NCBI RefSeq assembly: GCF_005049285.1
Contig: NZ_SOSC01000015.1
Coordinates: 1-58,792, forward strand
From: Halorientalis salina
Lineage (GTDB): Archaea > Halobacteriota > Halobacteria > Halobacteriales > Haloarculaceae
Reading direction: 5' to 3'
DNA length: 58,792 nucleotides
The position numbers and the translations under genes were made by a program. Position 1 is the stretch's first letter. Each line of letters begins with the position of its first letter. Below, piece after piece: positions 16,311-24,925 of this stretch. The notes under the pieces are model-generated. The model ran no database searches. It worked only from the letters and a program-made list of their open reading frames with translations, and had not been told where the DNA came from.

Positions 16311-18368
16311 ATGACTGCGAACGAAAGCGAAATCGACACCGAAATCGAGACGGAGAACCTATCGATAGACCGAGTGATCTCCGCACCCGGGGGCGATCAG
16401 GTCGATATCGTCGAGGACCGATCGCTGCCCGAAATCCTCCTCGACCACGTCCAGGAACACGGAACTGACGTCGCACTGCGCTGGAAGCGGTACGGCGTCT
16501 GGCAGGAGTTTACCTGGGAGGAGTACTACGACCGGGTGAAGTGGTTTGCGCTCGGACTCGACGAACTGGGCTTCGGTGCCGACGATGTCCTCTTTACTAT
16601 CGGGTACAACCGGCCACACCAGCTGTGGTCCTGGATGGGTGCCCAGTCGCTGGGCGGCATCGCCGCCCCGAACTACGAGGAGATGTTGCCGGAGGACATC
16701 GGCAAACAACTCGACCTCATCGAGCCGAAAGTCGCCTACGCAGAAGACCAGGAGATGGTCGACAAACTCCTCAAGGTGACCGACATGTGCGAGTCCCTCG
16801 AAACCATCATCTACCGCGATGAGCGGGGGATGTTCCGGTACGGCGACGAGGAAGGCGTCGACATCGTCTCTTACGAGGAGATCGAGTCTCGGGGTCGCGA
16901 GCGGCTGGAAACCGGCGACGTGTCTGAGGACTACCTCACTGACCGCATCGGCGAGATCGACCCACAGACCCCAGCGATGCTGTCGCCGACCAGCGGGACG
17001 ACCGGGATGCCCAAGCGAGTGCAGCTTAGCCACTTTAATTTCCTCAACCTCGCGAAGGCGGCGATCGAGATCGATCCGCTGCCCAAGGAGTCGGACTACT
17101 TCTCATATCTCCCGATGGCGTGGGTCGGCGAGCAGATGATCCTGATCGCCGCCGCATTCGTCGGCGGTTGGACGGCGAACTTCCCGGAGGAGTCCGAAAC
17201 CGAACAGGAGGACCTCCGGGAAATCGGCCCGGAGATCATCTTCTCCTCACCCCACTCCTACGAAGGATGGGTCGCCGACATCAAGGCCAAAATCGAGAAC
17301 ACGACCAGGCTGAAAGGCTGGGTATACGACAAGGCCATGAGCATCGGCGAGAAGTACGCCGAGTACATCAGCGGCGACAAAAGCGACGAGGAGCCACCGC
17401 TGTCGCTGCGGGCGAAACACTGGCTGTCCTACTGGATCGCCTACCGGCCGATCCTCGACAAGATCGGTCTCAAACGCGCGAAGAACGTCTACACCGGCGG
17501 TGGGCCGCTCGGTGAAGACCACTTCCAGTACTACCACGCGCTCGGCGTCCCGTTGAAACAGATCTGGGGGCAGTCGGAAGTGTGTGGCTTCGTGACGATG
17601 CACCGCGACGGGGACATTGACGTCGACACGGTCGGCGAAGTGTTCCCGAACGTCGAGGTCGGAATCACGACCAGCGGCGAACTCCTCGTCCGCGGGCCGG
17701 TCGTCACGAGCGGATACTACAACCAACCCGAGAAGACGGAGAGTGCCCTCGAAGACGGATGGCTTCACACCGACGACTTCGGCGCACTCACCGAGGAGGG
17801 GCACGTCAAGGTGTTCGACCGGATGGACGACGTGCTCGAACTCGCTGACGGCACGCCGATCGCGCCGATCAGCGTCGAGACGAAACTGAAGTTCAACCCC
17901 TACATCAAGGAGGTGCTCGTCGTCGGCGACGGGCGCGACGCGCTCTCGGCGATCGTCAACATTCGGTTCGACAACGTCGCAGAGTGGGCGGACCAGCGTG
18001 ACATCCAGTATACGGGCTACAGCGACCTAACCCAGAAACCCGAGGTGCTGGAGCTCATCCGGGGCGTCATCGAGGACACGAACGAGCGCCTCGACGACGT
18101 CGATATCACGAGCTTCGTCAACCTCTTCAAGGAGTTCGACGCCGACGACGGCGAACTCACGCGGACCGGCAAGATCCGCCGCGAGGTCGTCACGGACCGA
18201 TACGAGCAACTCCTCGACGGTATCTTCGCCGAACAGGAGACAGTGGAAATGGAGCTTACGATCACCTACCAGAACGGCAGAGAGTCACAGGAGCGCGGCG
18301 AAATGCGCGTCATAGACATCGACGAACCGGTTACGGAGGCCATCGAAGGAGGGAAGATGGATGGTTGA
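16311..18368 (+). CDS. Long-chain acyl-CoA synthetase-type ligase embedded in the Liv operon
   Basis: The protein has 685 residues, the size of the eukaryote-like long-chain acyl-CoA synthetase (FAA1/FadD15) branch. The ATP-binding loop TSGTTGMPK is at 227-235, WGQSE stands for the YGxTE motif, HTDD for HTGD and LTRTGKIRRE carries the C-terminal lysine. The reaction would be acid + ATP + CoA to acyl-CoA + AMP + PPi in the cytoplasm or at the membrane. The gene is 3 bp after livG and overlaps livH by 8 bp, placing it physically within the transporter operon. Similar livFG-ligase-livHM arrangements occur in bacteria that degrade fatty or aromatic acids. I infer that the imported acid is trapped as its CoA ester. 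Confidence 0.9.
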   Translation: MTANESEIDTEIETENLSIDRVISAPGGDQVDIVEDRSLPEILLDHVQEHGTDVALRWKRYGVWQEFTWEEYYDRVKWFALGLDELGFGADDVLFTIGYNRPHQLWSWMGAQSLGGIAAPNYEEMLPEDIGKQLDLIEPKVAYAEDQEMVDKLLKVTDMCESLETIIYRDERGMFRYGDEEGVDIVSYEEIESRGRERLETGDVSEDYLTDRIGEIDPQTPAMLSPTSGTTGMPKRVQLSHFNFLNLAKAAIEIDPLPKESDYFSYLPMAWVGEQMILIAAAFVGGWTANFPEESETEQEDLREIGPEIIFSSPHSYEGWVADIKAKIENTTRLKGWVYDKAMSIGEKYAEYISGDKSDEEPPLSLRAKHWLSYWIAYRPILDKIGLKRAKNVYTGGGPLGEDHFQYYHALGVPLKQIWGQSEVCGFVTMHRDGDIDVDTVGEVFPNVEVGITTSGELLVRGPVVTSGYYNQPEKTESALEDGWLHTDDFGALTEEGHVKVFDRMDDVLELADGTPIAPISVETKLKFNPYIKEVLVVGDGRDALSAIVNIRFDNVAEWADQRDIQYTGYSDLTQKPEVLELIRGVIEDTNERLDDVDITSFVNLFKEFDADDGELTRTGKIRREVVTDRYEQLLDGIFAEQETVEMELTITYQNGRESQERGEMRVIDIDEPVTEAIEGGKMDG

Positions 18369-19275
18369 CGCCAGCACGTTCCTCAGCATCTCGATCGCCG
18401 GGATCGGACTCGGCGCGCTCTACGCGCTGGTCGCGATGGGCTTTTCGCTCATCTACAAGGTCACTGGCGTGCTCAACTTCGCCCAGGGGCAACTGGCGCT
18501 GCTCGGTGCCTACGGCGTCGTGATCTTCGCGACGCCCGCGGTGCTGGGGTTGAACCTCCCGGCAGTCGTCGCCGTCCTCCTCACGATCGTGGTCGGCCTG
18601 CTCCTGGGAATCATCCTGGAGCGAGTCGTCTTCCGCCACTTCATCGGAGAGCCGGTGTTGTCGGTCATCATCGTGACGCTGGCGCTGGGCGGCATCATCA
18701 GCGGCTTCCTGCGCTTTCTGGTGGGGCCGAACTTCATGTCGTACCCGGACGCACTCAAGCCAGGCTGGAGCATCGACCTCCCGCTCGGCGCGTCGATCGG
18801 CGCGTCGTTCACGCTGGGCGTCGTCCTGTCGCTGGTGGTCGTCGTCTCGCTGATGCTGTTCTTCCGGTACACCGTCACCGGGTCCATCCTGCGAGCGGCG
18901 GCGGCCGACGAACAGGCCGCGATGGTGCTCGGCGTGTCCATCGAGCGAACCATCATCATCGCGTGGGCACTGTCGATCGCCATTACATCCATCGGGGGCA
19001 TCCTGCTCGCCATGGCCAGCGGTGGTGCGGGCTTTACCATCGAGGCGGTTGGCATCATCATCTTCGCTGCGGTCGTCTTCGGCGGCTTGGACAGTATCCC
19101 TGGCGCCTTCCTGGGCGCACTCGTCGTCGGACTCCTCCAGGAGTACGGGTCGTTCTACGCGACCGGCGTCATCGGCCCGGGAGCCGGGGAAATCATCCCC
19201 ATGGTGTTCCTGCTGGTGGTCATTCTCATCAAACCACGCGGCCTGTTTGGCACGGAACGCATCGAGAGGATCTAA
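18361..19275 (+). CDS. livH: Liv-type ABC transporter permease (LivH-like)
   Basis: The protein has 304 residues and about eight membrane helices. It carries the LivH N-terminal pattern 'GLGALYALVAMGFSLIYKVTG' (quoted in part) and 'NFAQGQLALLGAYG', then the EAA-like loop 'RAAAADEQAAMVLGVSIER' that contacts the ATPase. The start overlaps the ligase stop by 8 bp, so translation is coupled. The last helix ends in 'KPRGLFGTERIERI', a usual LivH ending. Confidence 0.92.
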   Translation: MVDASTFLSISIAGIGLGALYALVAMGFSLIYKVTGVLNFAQGQLALLGAYGVVIFATPAVLGLNLPAVVAVLLTIVVGLLLGIILERVVFRHFIGEPVLSVIIVTLALGGIISGFLRFLVGPNFMSYPDALKPGWSIDLPLGASIGASFTLGVVLSLVVVVSLMLFFRYTVTGSILRAAAADEQAAMVLGVSIERTIIIAWALSIAITSIGGILLAMASGGAGFTIEAVGIIIFAAVVFGGLDSIPGAFLGALVVGLLQEYGSFYATGVIGPGAGEIIPMVFLLVVILIKPRGLFGTERIERI

Positions 19276-19277
19276 CA

Positions 19278-19361
19278 ATGCATACGAGACATTACGTTTC
19301 GACGGACGCACAGCGGTTGAACGACCACGGTACACAAGGAGGACGCCATGCCCTGCGGTGA
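19278..19361 (+). CDS. Possible 27-codon peptide between livH and livM
   Basis: An ATG two bases after the livH stop opens a 27-codon frame (MHTRHYVSTDAQRLNDHGTQ...) that ends in TGA 19359-19361, overlapping the livM start by 14 bp. The livM ribosome-binding site AAGGAGG lies inside it. It could be a coupling peptide that carries ribosomes to livM, or a chance frame. There is no sequence family. Confidence 0.25.
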   Translation: MHTRHYVSTDAQRLNDHGTQGGRHALR

Positions 19362-20397
19362 GTACTTCACCAGCTACGGGAGCCGGATGGGGCTGTTCCG
19401 CTGGCGCACTCAGCGCATTGCACTGGTGCTCGGCCTTCCCATTCCGTTTCTTGCGCCGCTCGCCGTGCAGGGCGGGTTGCTATCGACGATCACGCAGATA
19501 TACATCTTCGCCATTGCGGTCCTCGGACTGAACGTCATCTTGGGCTACGCCGGCGAGATCGTCCTCGCACAGGGAGCGTTCATGGCTATCGGAGCCTACG
19601 CGACGAGTCAGATACTCGCCGACGGCCTCTTTGGCGTCCAGATCGGTCTGTTGCCGGCCATCATGGTCGGTGGCGTCTTCGCGGCGTTCGTCGCGATAAT
19701 GTTCGGAATCCCGTCGTTCCGCGTGAAAGGGTTCTACATCGCCATCTCCACGCTGGCGCTCCAGTTCATCTCCGAGTGGTTCTTCAACAACGGACAACTG
19801 GAGTGGATCCACGGCGGCACCCAACAGACCATACCGTTCGAAGTCGGCCTCGTCGGCCAGTGGTTCACCATCACCGGCACCGACATGGAGTTGTACTTCA
19901 TCTCGCTCGTGTTGATGTTGCTGTTCGCGCTGATCTCGCTCAACTTGAGCCGGAGCGGGATGGGTAAGGTGTTCCGAGCGATCCACGACAACGATCTGGC
20001 GGCCGGGGTCCTCGGCATCAACGTCTTCCGGAACAAGCTGCTGGCGTTCGCCATCGGTGGCTTCATGATCGGCGTTTCCGGCGGACTGTTCGGCTACTAC
20101 ATCGGCTTTATCAGCCCCGACTACTTCACGCTCGATCTGACGCTCCAGCATTACGTGATGTTGCTGTTCGGCGGTCTCGGTCGTGTCTGGGGCGCGCTCC
20201 TCGGCGTCGGCATTGTGACCATTATCCAGGAGTTCCTGCGTGGCTTCCTGCAGTCGGTAGCGGCAAACGCTACGTCGCTCGAACCGGTCTTCTTTGGCGT
20301 CATCATCATCGTGGTGCTGGCCGTCGAGCCGAAAGGCGTCTTGGCTGCACTTGGACAGCTCAAAGACTATCTGCGGAAGTGGCCCTTCGCGTACTGA
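19348..20397 (+). CDS. livM: Liv-type ABC transporter permease (LivM-like)
   Basis: The protein has 349 residues. A strong ribosome-binding site (AAGGAGG, 19337-19343) lies 5 nt before the ATG. About nine hydrophobic helices are visible, with the LivM boxes 'NVILGYAGEIVLAQGAFMAIG', 'FRVKGFYIAISTLALQF' and the coupling loop 'FRAIHDNDLAAGVLGINV'. It forms the pore with LivH. It is the last gene of the operon and converges on a transducer gene 63 bp away, with no clear terminator hairpin between them. Confidence 0.92.
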   Translation: MPCGEYFTSYGSRMGLFRWRTQRIALVLGLPIPFLAPLAVQGGLLSTITQIYIFAIAVLGLNVILGYAGEIVLAQGAFMAIGAYATSQILADGLFGVQIGLLPAIMVGGVFAAFVAIMFGIPSFRVKGFYIAISTLALQFISEWFFNNGQLEWIHGGTQQTIPFEVGLVGQWFTITGTDMELYFISLVLMLLFALISLNLSRSGMGKVFRAIHDNDLAAGVLGINVFRNKLLAFAIGGFMIGVSGGLFGYYIGFISPDYFTLDLTLQHYVMLLFGGLGRVWGALLGVGIVTIIQEFLRGFLQSVAANATSLEPVFFGVIIIVVLAVEPKGVLAALGQLKDYLRKWPFAY

Positions 20398-20460
20398 CAC
20401 GCGTCGGTTTTCTGATTGAAACGGTCGGCGAACGCAGACGGGAGTGACACACTTCAGAAA

Positions 20461-21744
20461 TCAGTCGCTCTCTGTATCGGTCGAGAGTCGCTCGACGTTC
20501 TCGCGGAGCTGCGTCGCAATGGTCAGCAACTCCTCGGCGATGTCGTCGATGTCGGCGGAGTCCGTGCGAACCTTTGTCGCCTGATCGCGCGCCTCTTCGG
20601 TGAGCGAGACGACGGACTCGACGTGTTTCGCCTGCTGGTCGTTGGCTTCGGCAATCTCCTCGATGCCGTGTGCAGTCTCGTTGATTTGCTCGGCAGTTTC
20701 CCGGAACGAGGTCATTGCATCGGTGATCTTCTCGCTTGTCGCTTCGAGTTCGTCTTCGGTCTCCTCGACCGCCGTAACGGTCGTCGCGGTCTGGTCTTGC
20801 AACCGGGTTATCTGATCGGTTATCTCCTCGGTGTGGCTCCGGGTCTCCTCGGCGAGATCCTTGACTTCGTCAGCGACGACGGCAAAGCCCTCGCCGGCCT
20901 CGCCGGCTCGGGCCGCCTCGATCGAGGCGTTCAGCGCGAGGATGTTCGTCTGGTCGGCGATGTCCGCGATGACATCGATCACCGCTTCGACGTCGTCCAT
21001 CCGGTTGGCCAGTTCGTCGACCGTCGCCACGAGGTCCTGTGTCTGGTCGACGACCGACTCCGTCGCCGAGTGGGCCTGCTGACTCGCGTCCCGTCCCTCG
21101 GAGACCGACGAGGTCGCCTGATCGGCGGCCTGTGAAATCTCGTCGGTCTTGGCCGCGACCTCCTCCATCTGGGCGCTGAAGCTGTGGAGTTCGTCGGTCA
21201 CATCTTCGAGCTTCTCGGCCTGTTCGGTTGCGTTCGACCGGATGGTTTCGGCGGTCTCCGCGGCGGCTTCGGTCTTTTCCTCCTGCTGGATCGCCAGGTC
21301 GCCCAGTTCCGCAGCGACCCGCTCCTGGGTTTCGTTGAGTGCTCGTTCCTTGTCTCTGAGTTCGGTCACGTCCTCGAACCCTGCAATGCCACCCATGAGA
21401 TCGTCGTCGCCGTCGTACAACGGGGCAACCGAGACGACGACGTCGCGGTGTTCGTCGTCGTGCGTGAGTATCTGGACCTCGCGGTCGTTTATGGGCTCCT
21501 CCTCGGCCAGTGCGACGTCCAGAAACGTCGTCTGCGTGTCGTGTGTCTCGTCGGTTCGCATCAGCTCGTACAGTTCCAACTCGGCTGCTTCCTCCTGGGG
21601 AAGCCCGATCAGTTCCTCCATCGCCTCGTTCATGAGAAGCTGTTGTCCGTCGGCGTCGATGACGTAGATCGGGTTCGGCATGTGTCGCAACGCTTCCGCC
21701 CATACGTCGTCGTCTCGCCCCGCTAGATTCTGGTACGTGCTCAT
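20461..21744 (-). CDS. Soluble PAS-containing methyl-accepting transducer
   Basis: The protein has 427 residues from the ATG at 21744 ([13 protein letters not shown]). A PAS domain (about 14-130: [14 protein letters not shown]... [11 protein letters not shown]) is followed by a long coiled coil and the signalling hairpin, with the conserved tip [20 protein letters not shown]. No hydrophobic segment exists, so it is cytoplasmic like several haloarchaeal Htr proteins. It should dock CheA/CheW and feed a PAS-bound signal to the flagellar motor. The E/Q-rich pairs flanking the tip are possible methylation sites. Lying convergent with livM it may report on energy or substrate status, but that link is only positional. 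Confidence 0.88.
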   Translation of the reverse strand: MSTYQNLAGRDDDVWAEALRHMPNPIYVIDADGQQLLMNEAMEELIGLPQEEAAELELYELMRTDETHDTQTTFLDVALAEEEPINDREVQILTHDDEHRDVVVSVAPLYDGDDDLMGGIAGFEDVTELRDKERALNETQERVAAELGDLAIQQEEKTEAAAETAETIRSNATEQAEKLEDVTDELHSFSAQMEEVAAKTDEISQAADQATSSVSEGRDASQQAHSATESVVDQTQDLVATVDELANRMDDVEAVIDVIADIADQTNILALNASIEAARAGEAGEGFAVVADEVKDLAEETRSHTEEITDQITRLQDQTATTVTAVEETEDELEATSEKITDAMTSFRETAEQINETAHGIEEIAEANDQQAKHVESVVSLTEEARDQATKVRTDSADIDDIAEELLTIATQLRENVERLSTDTESD

Positions 21745-21815
21745 ATACCAAACGGTCACAATCCTTCCCCTTTACAGTTCTGCTGCAGGCGACGGACGAA
21801 AGCCCGGCGACCGGG

Positions 21816-22280
21816 TCACCGATCCTGATTTGCGACCGCCGACCGGAACCGGTCACGTTCGACGATGCGCAGGGCGACCTCGGCGGTTCCGATCTCCCGG
21901 TCACCGTCGTCGGTCGCGACCCGCCCGTCGTAGGTGATCGTCGGTCCGTCGACGGCAGTCACCTCCGTGGTCACCTGAAGTTCGGTTCCGACGGCTGCTG
22001 GCCCGGTGTGGTCCACGGTCGCGCGCTGCCCGACGACGCCAGTTTCGGCCGGTATCTCGCCGTTGAGCGACTCTCGGCCAGTAAACTCCACGCGCGAGAG
22101 CAGATGTCCCGTGCCGAGTACGGACACGGTCTCCTCGGCCGTCGCGTCGGCCGCCGCCGGCCGCCCTGGCGGCATCTCCTGCTCGCCGAAAGCAGTCGTG
22201 GTGTGCGCTTGCGCGACTCGAAACGTCGACGTACCCGTCGTCCCGACGAGACGGTCGGGAGCCCGGATAGTCCCGCTCAT
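21816..22280 (-). CDS. Hotdog-fold thioesterase-like protein
   Basis: The protein has 154 residues. The order of elements resembles the fluoroacetyl-CoA thioesterase (FlK)-like hotdog group: 'AEETVSVLGTGHLLSRVEFT' helix, then 'VGQRATVDHTGPAAVGTELQ' and 'GDREIGTAEVALRIVERDRF' strands. Such enzymes hydrolyse small acyl-CoAs. Catalytic residues cannot be assigned with confidence by eye. It is divergent from the PaaK-like ligase, 94 bp between starts, which suggests shared control. Confidence 0.7.
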   Translation of the reverse strand: MSGTIRAPDRLVGTTGTSTFRVAQAHTTTAFGEQEMPPGRPAAADATAEETVSVLGTGHLLSRVEFTGRESLNGEIPAETGVVGQRATVDHTGPAAVGTELQVTTEVTAVDGPTITYDGRVATDDGDREIGTAEVALRIVERDRFRSAVANQDR

Positions 22281-22340
22281 ACGCGATTGGCGTACGGTGG
22301 CGACTTAAGATTTCCCGCGCGCTCGTAGGAAACAACGAGA

Positions 22341-22350
22341 GGTTTTATGT
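22341..22350 (+). promoter_or_regulatory. TATA box for the PaaK-like gene
   Basis: GGTTTTATGT is centred 29 nt before the ATG at 22375, consistent with a leaderless transcript and with that start rather than the earlier one at 22357. Confidence 0.55.
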
Positions 22351-22374
22351 GCTAAGTTGTCGTGTTTGCTGACG

Positions 22375-23532
22375 ATGTACGATTCCGAGACGTTAGACGC
22401 CGTTCAACAGCAGGTGGAACGTGCGACTGACTTCGAGTTCTACGACTCCCGGCTGGCCGACGTCGACCCGTCGGCCATCGACTCGTGGGACGACTTTCGC
22501 GACCTCCCGTTCACGACGACCGAAGCACTGGAAGACGACTTCGAGGCGGAGCCCCCGACCGGATCGCTGTACGACGAGGCGTCGATGGTGACGTTCTCGC
22601 CGATGGGCGAGGGGCTGGCTCCGGTCTTCGACACCCGATCGGACATCGAACACCAGGCGTCTGTCAATGCCGACGTCCTCGAGCGCGCCGGCATCGAACC
22701 GGGCGACCGGGTCGTCAACACGTTCGGCTATCAGCTGTTCGGAACTGGCTACGTCATCCACCGCGCCCTCGAGGCGCTTGGTGCGGAAGTGTTCCCACTC
22801 GGACCGGGCGACTCCGAGCAGGCTGCCGGCATCATCACTGAGTACGACGTCGACGCGCTCATCGGGAATCCGAGCTTCGCACTCAAAATCGGCGATGCCG
22901 GCGGTCGGGTCGACACGTTCGTCGGTGCAGGAGAACCCTTCACGTCAGTCCCCGGCCGCCGTGAAGCGGTCAAGGACGCACTCGACGCCTCGACGGCCAC
23001 CGACTACTTCGGAACCCGACACATCATGCCCGTCGCCGCCGAGACCGACACCGAAGACGGCCTCCACGTCGTCGACGACTACGCCGTCGTCGAAATCGTC
23101 GACCCCGACTCCGGCGAGGTGCTTCCGGAGGGCGAGCGGGGTGAAGTCGTCGTCACCCACGTCCAGAAGGAGGGGCTACCGCTGATCCGCTACCGGACGG
23201 GCGACTTGGCGGAACTGGAACAGCGGGGCGACGAGGTCGTTTTACCCGACGGCGTCATCGGTCGGACAGACGAACGACTCAAAATTAAGGGCGTGAAGGT
23301 CTATCCCGAGAGCATCGAGACGGTGCTGGCGGCCTTCGACGGTCTGACCGGCGAGTACCGGATCGAAGTCGAGCAGGACGGGTCGACCGACTCCCTGACC
23401 GTCGTCTGCGAGGGGGCAGCCGACGCGGACGAACTGGCGAGCGAACTCAGCGAGCGACTCCTCATCTCCCCGGACGCGGTCGAACTCGTCGAGGAACTCG
23501 ACGCGGACGGAATCGTCGACAACCGCTACTAG
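22375..23532 (+). CDS. Phenylacetate-CoA ligase-like protein (PaaK family) with altered ATP-binding loop
   Basis: The protein has 385 residues, slightly short for PaaK (about 430). The family order is present: an N-terminal SWDDFRDLPFTTTEAL helix, 'NTFGYQLFGTGYVIHRALEA' (quoted in full length limit), the C-terminal 'PLIRYRTGDLAEL' and 'IGRTDERLKIKGVKVYPESIE'. The P-loop, normally SSGTTGKP, reads FSPMGEGLAP (74-83), and the region around residue 220 that normally holds the second nucleotide motif is short. The late motifs are intact. It may be a divergent ligase with different nucleotide handling, or inactive. It overlaps the convergent amidohydrolase gene by 4 bp. Confidence 0.75.
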   Translation: MYDSETLDAVQQQVERATDFEFYDSRLADVDPSAIDSWDDFRDLPFTTTEALEDDFEAEPPTGSLYDEASMVTFSPMGEGLAPVFDTRSDIEHQASVNADVLERAGIEPGDRVVNTFGYQLFGTGYVIHRALEALGAEVFPLGPGDSEQAAGIITEYDVDALIGNPSFALKIGDAGGRVDTFVGAGEPFTSVPGRREAVKDALDASTATDYFGTRHIMPVAAETDTEDGLHVVDDYAVVEIVDPDSGEVLPEGERGEVVVTHVQKEGLPLIRYRTGDLAELEQRGDEVVLPDGVIGRTDERLKIKGVKVYPESIETVLAAFDGLTGEYRIEVEQDGSTDSLTVVCEGAADADELASELSERLLISPDAVELVEELDADGIVDNRY

Positions 23533-24377
23533 AGTTCACCGAGGAACCGGCGAGCGGTTCGGAAGAAGATATCGCGCTGGGTTTCAGTCGAGAGGTCCCG
23601 TTCGAGCAGGTGGGCACGTTCCCTGTCGTAGGGATACGGGATGTTCGGGTAGTCGGAGCCGTACATGATGCGGTCCGACAGCGCCGTCAGTTCGTCGTCG
23701 GCGATCACACTGGGGTCGAAGTCCATGTACGTCTCCGCGACCGCTGACATGGCGAAGGTCGTGTCCAAAAATACGTTCTCACGGTCCCGCGCCAGGTCCA
23801 TGAACGCCTCGTGCTCGTAGGTGCCCATGTGTGCGCCACAGGCACGGATCTCCGGGTAGGAGTCGACGAACGACCGAAACCGTTCGATACCGACGGCGGG
23901 GTCGTCCCGGAACATCGGCGCAGTGCCGGCATGAAAGAGCACGGGACAGTCCCACTCGGCGGCGACCTCATAGGCCGGGTCGAGGTGCGGGTCGTCGGCA
24001 CCGAACCCCTGGACCGGGAGCTGGAACTTCAGGCCCCGTGCACCCTGCTCGAACGCCGACTCGACGATCCCGCCAACATCCTCGTCGGCGGCGTGGACCG
24101 TCGCGAACGGGACCACCATCTCCGAGTCGGCAGTCGTCTCACAGATCCACTCGTTCAACTCCGCCGCGACACCTGGGCGATGTGCGTACGGGAGCGCGAA
24201 ACACCGTTCGACGCCGGCCCGCTCTAGGGCCGCCGTCATCGAATCGAGGTCCGTTGGGTGGTCGAACGACCAGCCCGCGGCGTCGGACAACGACTCGCGT
24301 ATCGCCGTCATGAGACGGTCGGGCATCAGGTGCGTGTGGGCGTCGATGACGCCGCTGACGGGGAATCCTTCACTCAT
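23529..24377 (-). CDS. Amidohydrolase-2 family metal-dependent hydrolase
   Basis: The protein has 282 residues from the ATG at 24377; the start overlaps the upstream thioesterase stop by 8 bp, so the two are coupled. The TIM-barrel metal site is visible: DAHTHL near the N-terminus, 'VLFHAGTAP' and 'ACGAHMG' in the middle and 'IMYGSDYPN' near the end. The family (related to ACMSD decarboxylases and dicarboxylic lactone hydrolases) hydrolyses or decarboxylates small carboxylic acids, often aromatic breakdown products. The substrate is unknown. Confidence 0.85.
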   Translation of the reverse strand: MSEGFPVSGVIDAHTHLMPDRLMTAIRESLSDAAGWSFDHPTDLDSMTAALERAGVERCFALPYAHRPGVAAELNEWICETTADSEMVVPFATVHAADEDVGGIVESAFEQGARGLKFQLPVQGFGADDPHLDPAYEVAAEWDCPVLFHAGTAPMFRDDPAVGIERFRSFVDSYPEIRACGAHMGTYEHEAFMDLARDRENVFLDTTFAMSAVAETYMDFDPSVIADDELTALSDRIMYGSDYPNIPYPYDRERAHLLERDLSTETQRDIFFRTARRFLGEL

Positions 24378-24786
24378 TTGCCATTTTGTAGACGCCCGTT
24401 CCGGTCGCACACACTTCGTCGCCGGATTCGACTTCGACGTGGGCGACGCCGATCTGTTGTCCCTGCCGTTCGATCGTCGCAGTCGCGTACAGCGGTTGTT
24501 TGCCCGCCGGTTGCAGGTAGTTCACGCGGAGGTCGATCGTCGGCGTGTACTCCCCGCAACGGCCGGCGAACACCGCGGCTCCCGTCAGGTCCACGAGCGA
24601 ACTGATCACACCGCCGTGGAGGACTTCCAGGTCCGGGTTGCCGACGAGCGAATCGTCGAACGGGAGTTTCGTTTCCGCCCGTCGGGGTGTAACGACCACG
24701 ATTTCGATGCCGTGTCGCTGGTGGAACGGGATCACGTCGTACAATTCTCGAACTACGTCAATCCTGTCGTCATTCTGGTCTGTCAT
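24370..24786 (-). CDS. PaaI-type hotdog thioesterase
   Basis: The protein has 138 residues from the ATG at 24786. It shows the PaaI pattern: 'IPFHQRHGIEIV', then 'NPDLEVLHGGVISSLVDLTG' with the HGG and following Asp expected at the active site, and 'TIDLRVNYLQPAGKQPLYAT'. Members release CoA from phenylacetyl- or hydroxyphenylacetyl-type esters and are often rescue enzymes that free trapped CoA. It is the upstream partner of the amidohydrolase in a two-gene operon. Confidence 0.88.
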   Translation of the reverse strand: MTDQNDDRIDVVRELYDVIPFHQRHGIEIVVVTPRRAETKLPFDDSLVGNPDLEVLHGGVISSLVDLTGAAVFAGRCGEYTPTIDLRVNYLQPAGKQPLYATATIERQGQQIGVAHVEVESGDEVCATGTGVYKMANE

Positions 24787-24925
24787 CTGTGAACCGGCCG
24801 GAGTCGCCTCCGGCAATGAGATAGTTTCGCTTGGTACTGCTCGATTAAATATTTCCGGATGACAGCTGCGGTCGGCCGCATCACGCTCGGAGAGCGGATA
24901 GCAAGTCTTGGAGGCCTGCAGACCG

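Noticed and set aside
18331-20400. Long His/Asp/Arg-rich minus-strand frames opposite livH and livM
   Set aside because: Repeated D/E/H/R composition is the complement of membrane-protein codons.
20398-20460. Terminator between livM and the transducer gene
   Set aside because: The gap has only a short T-run and no stable hairpin.
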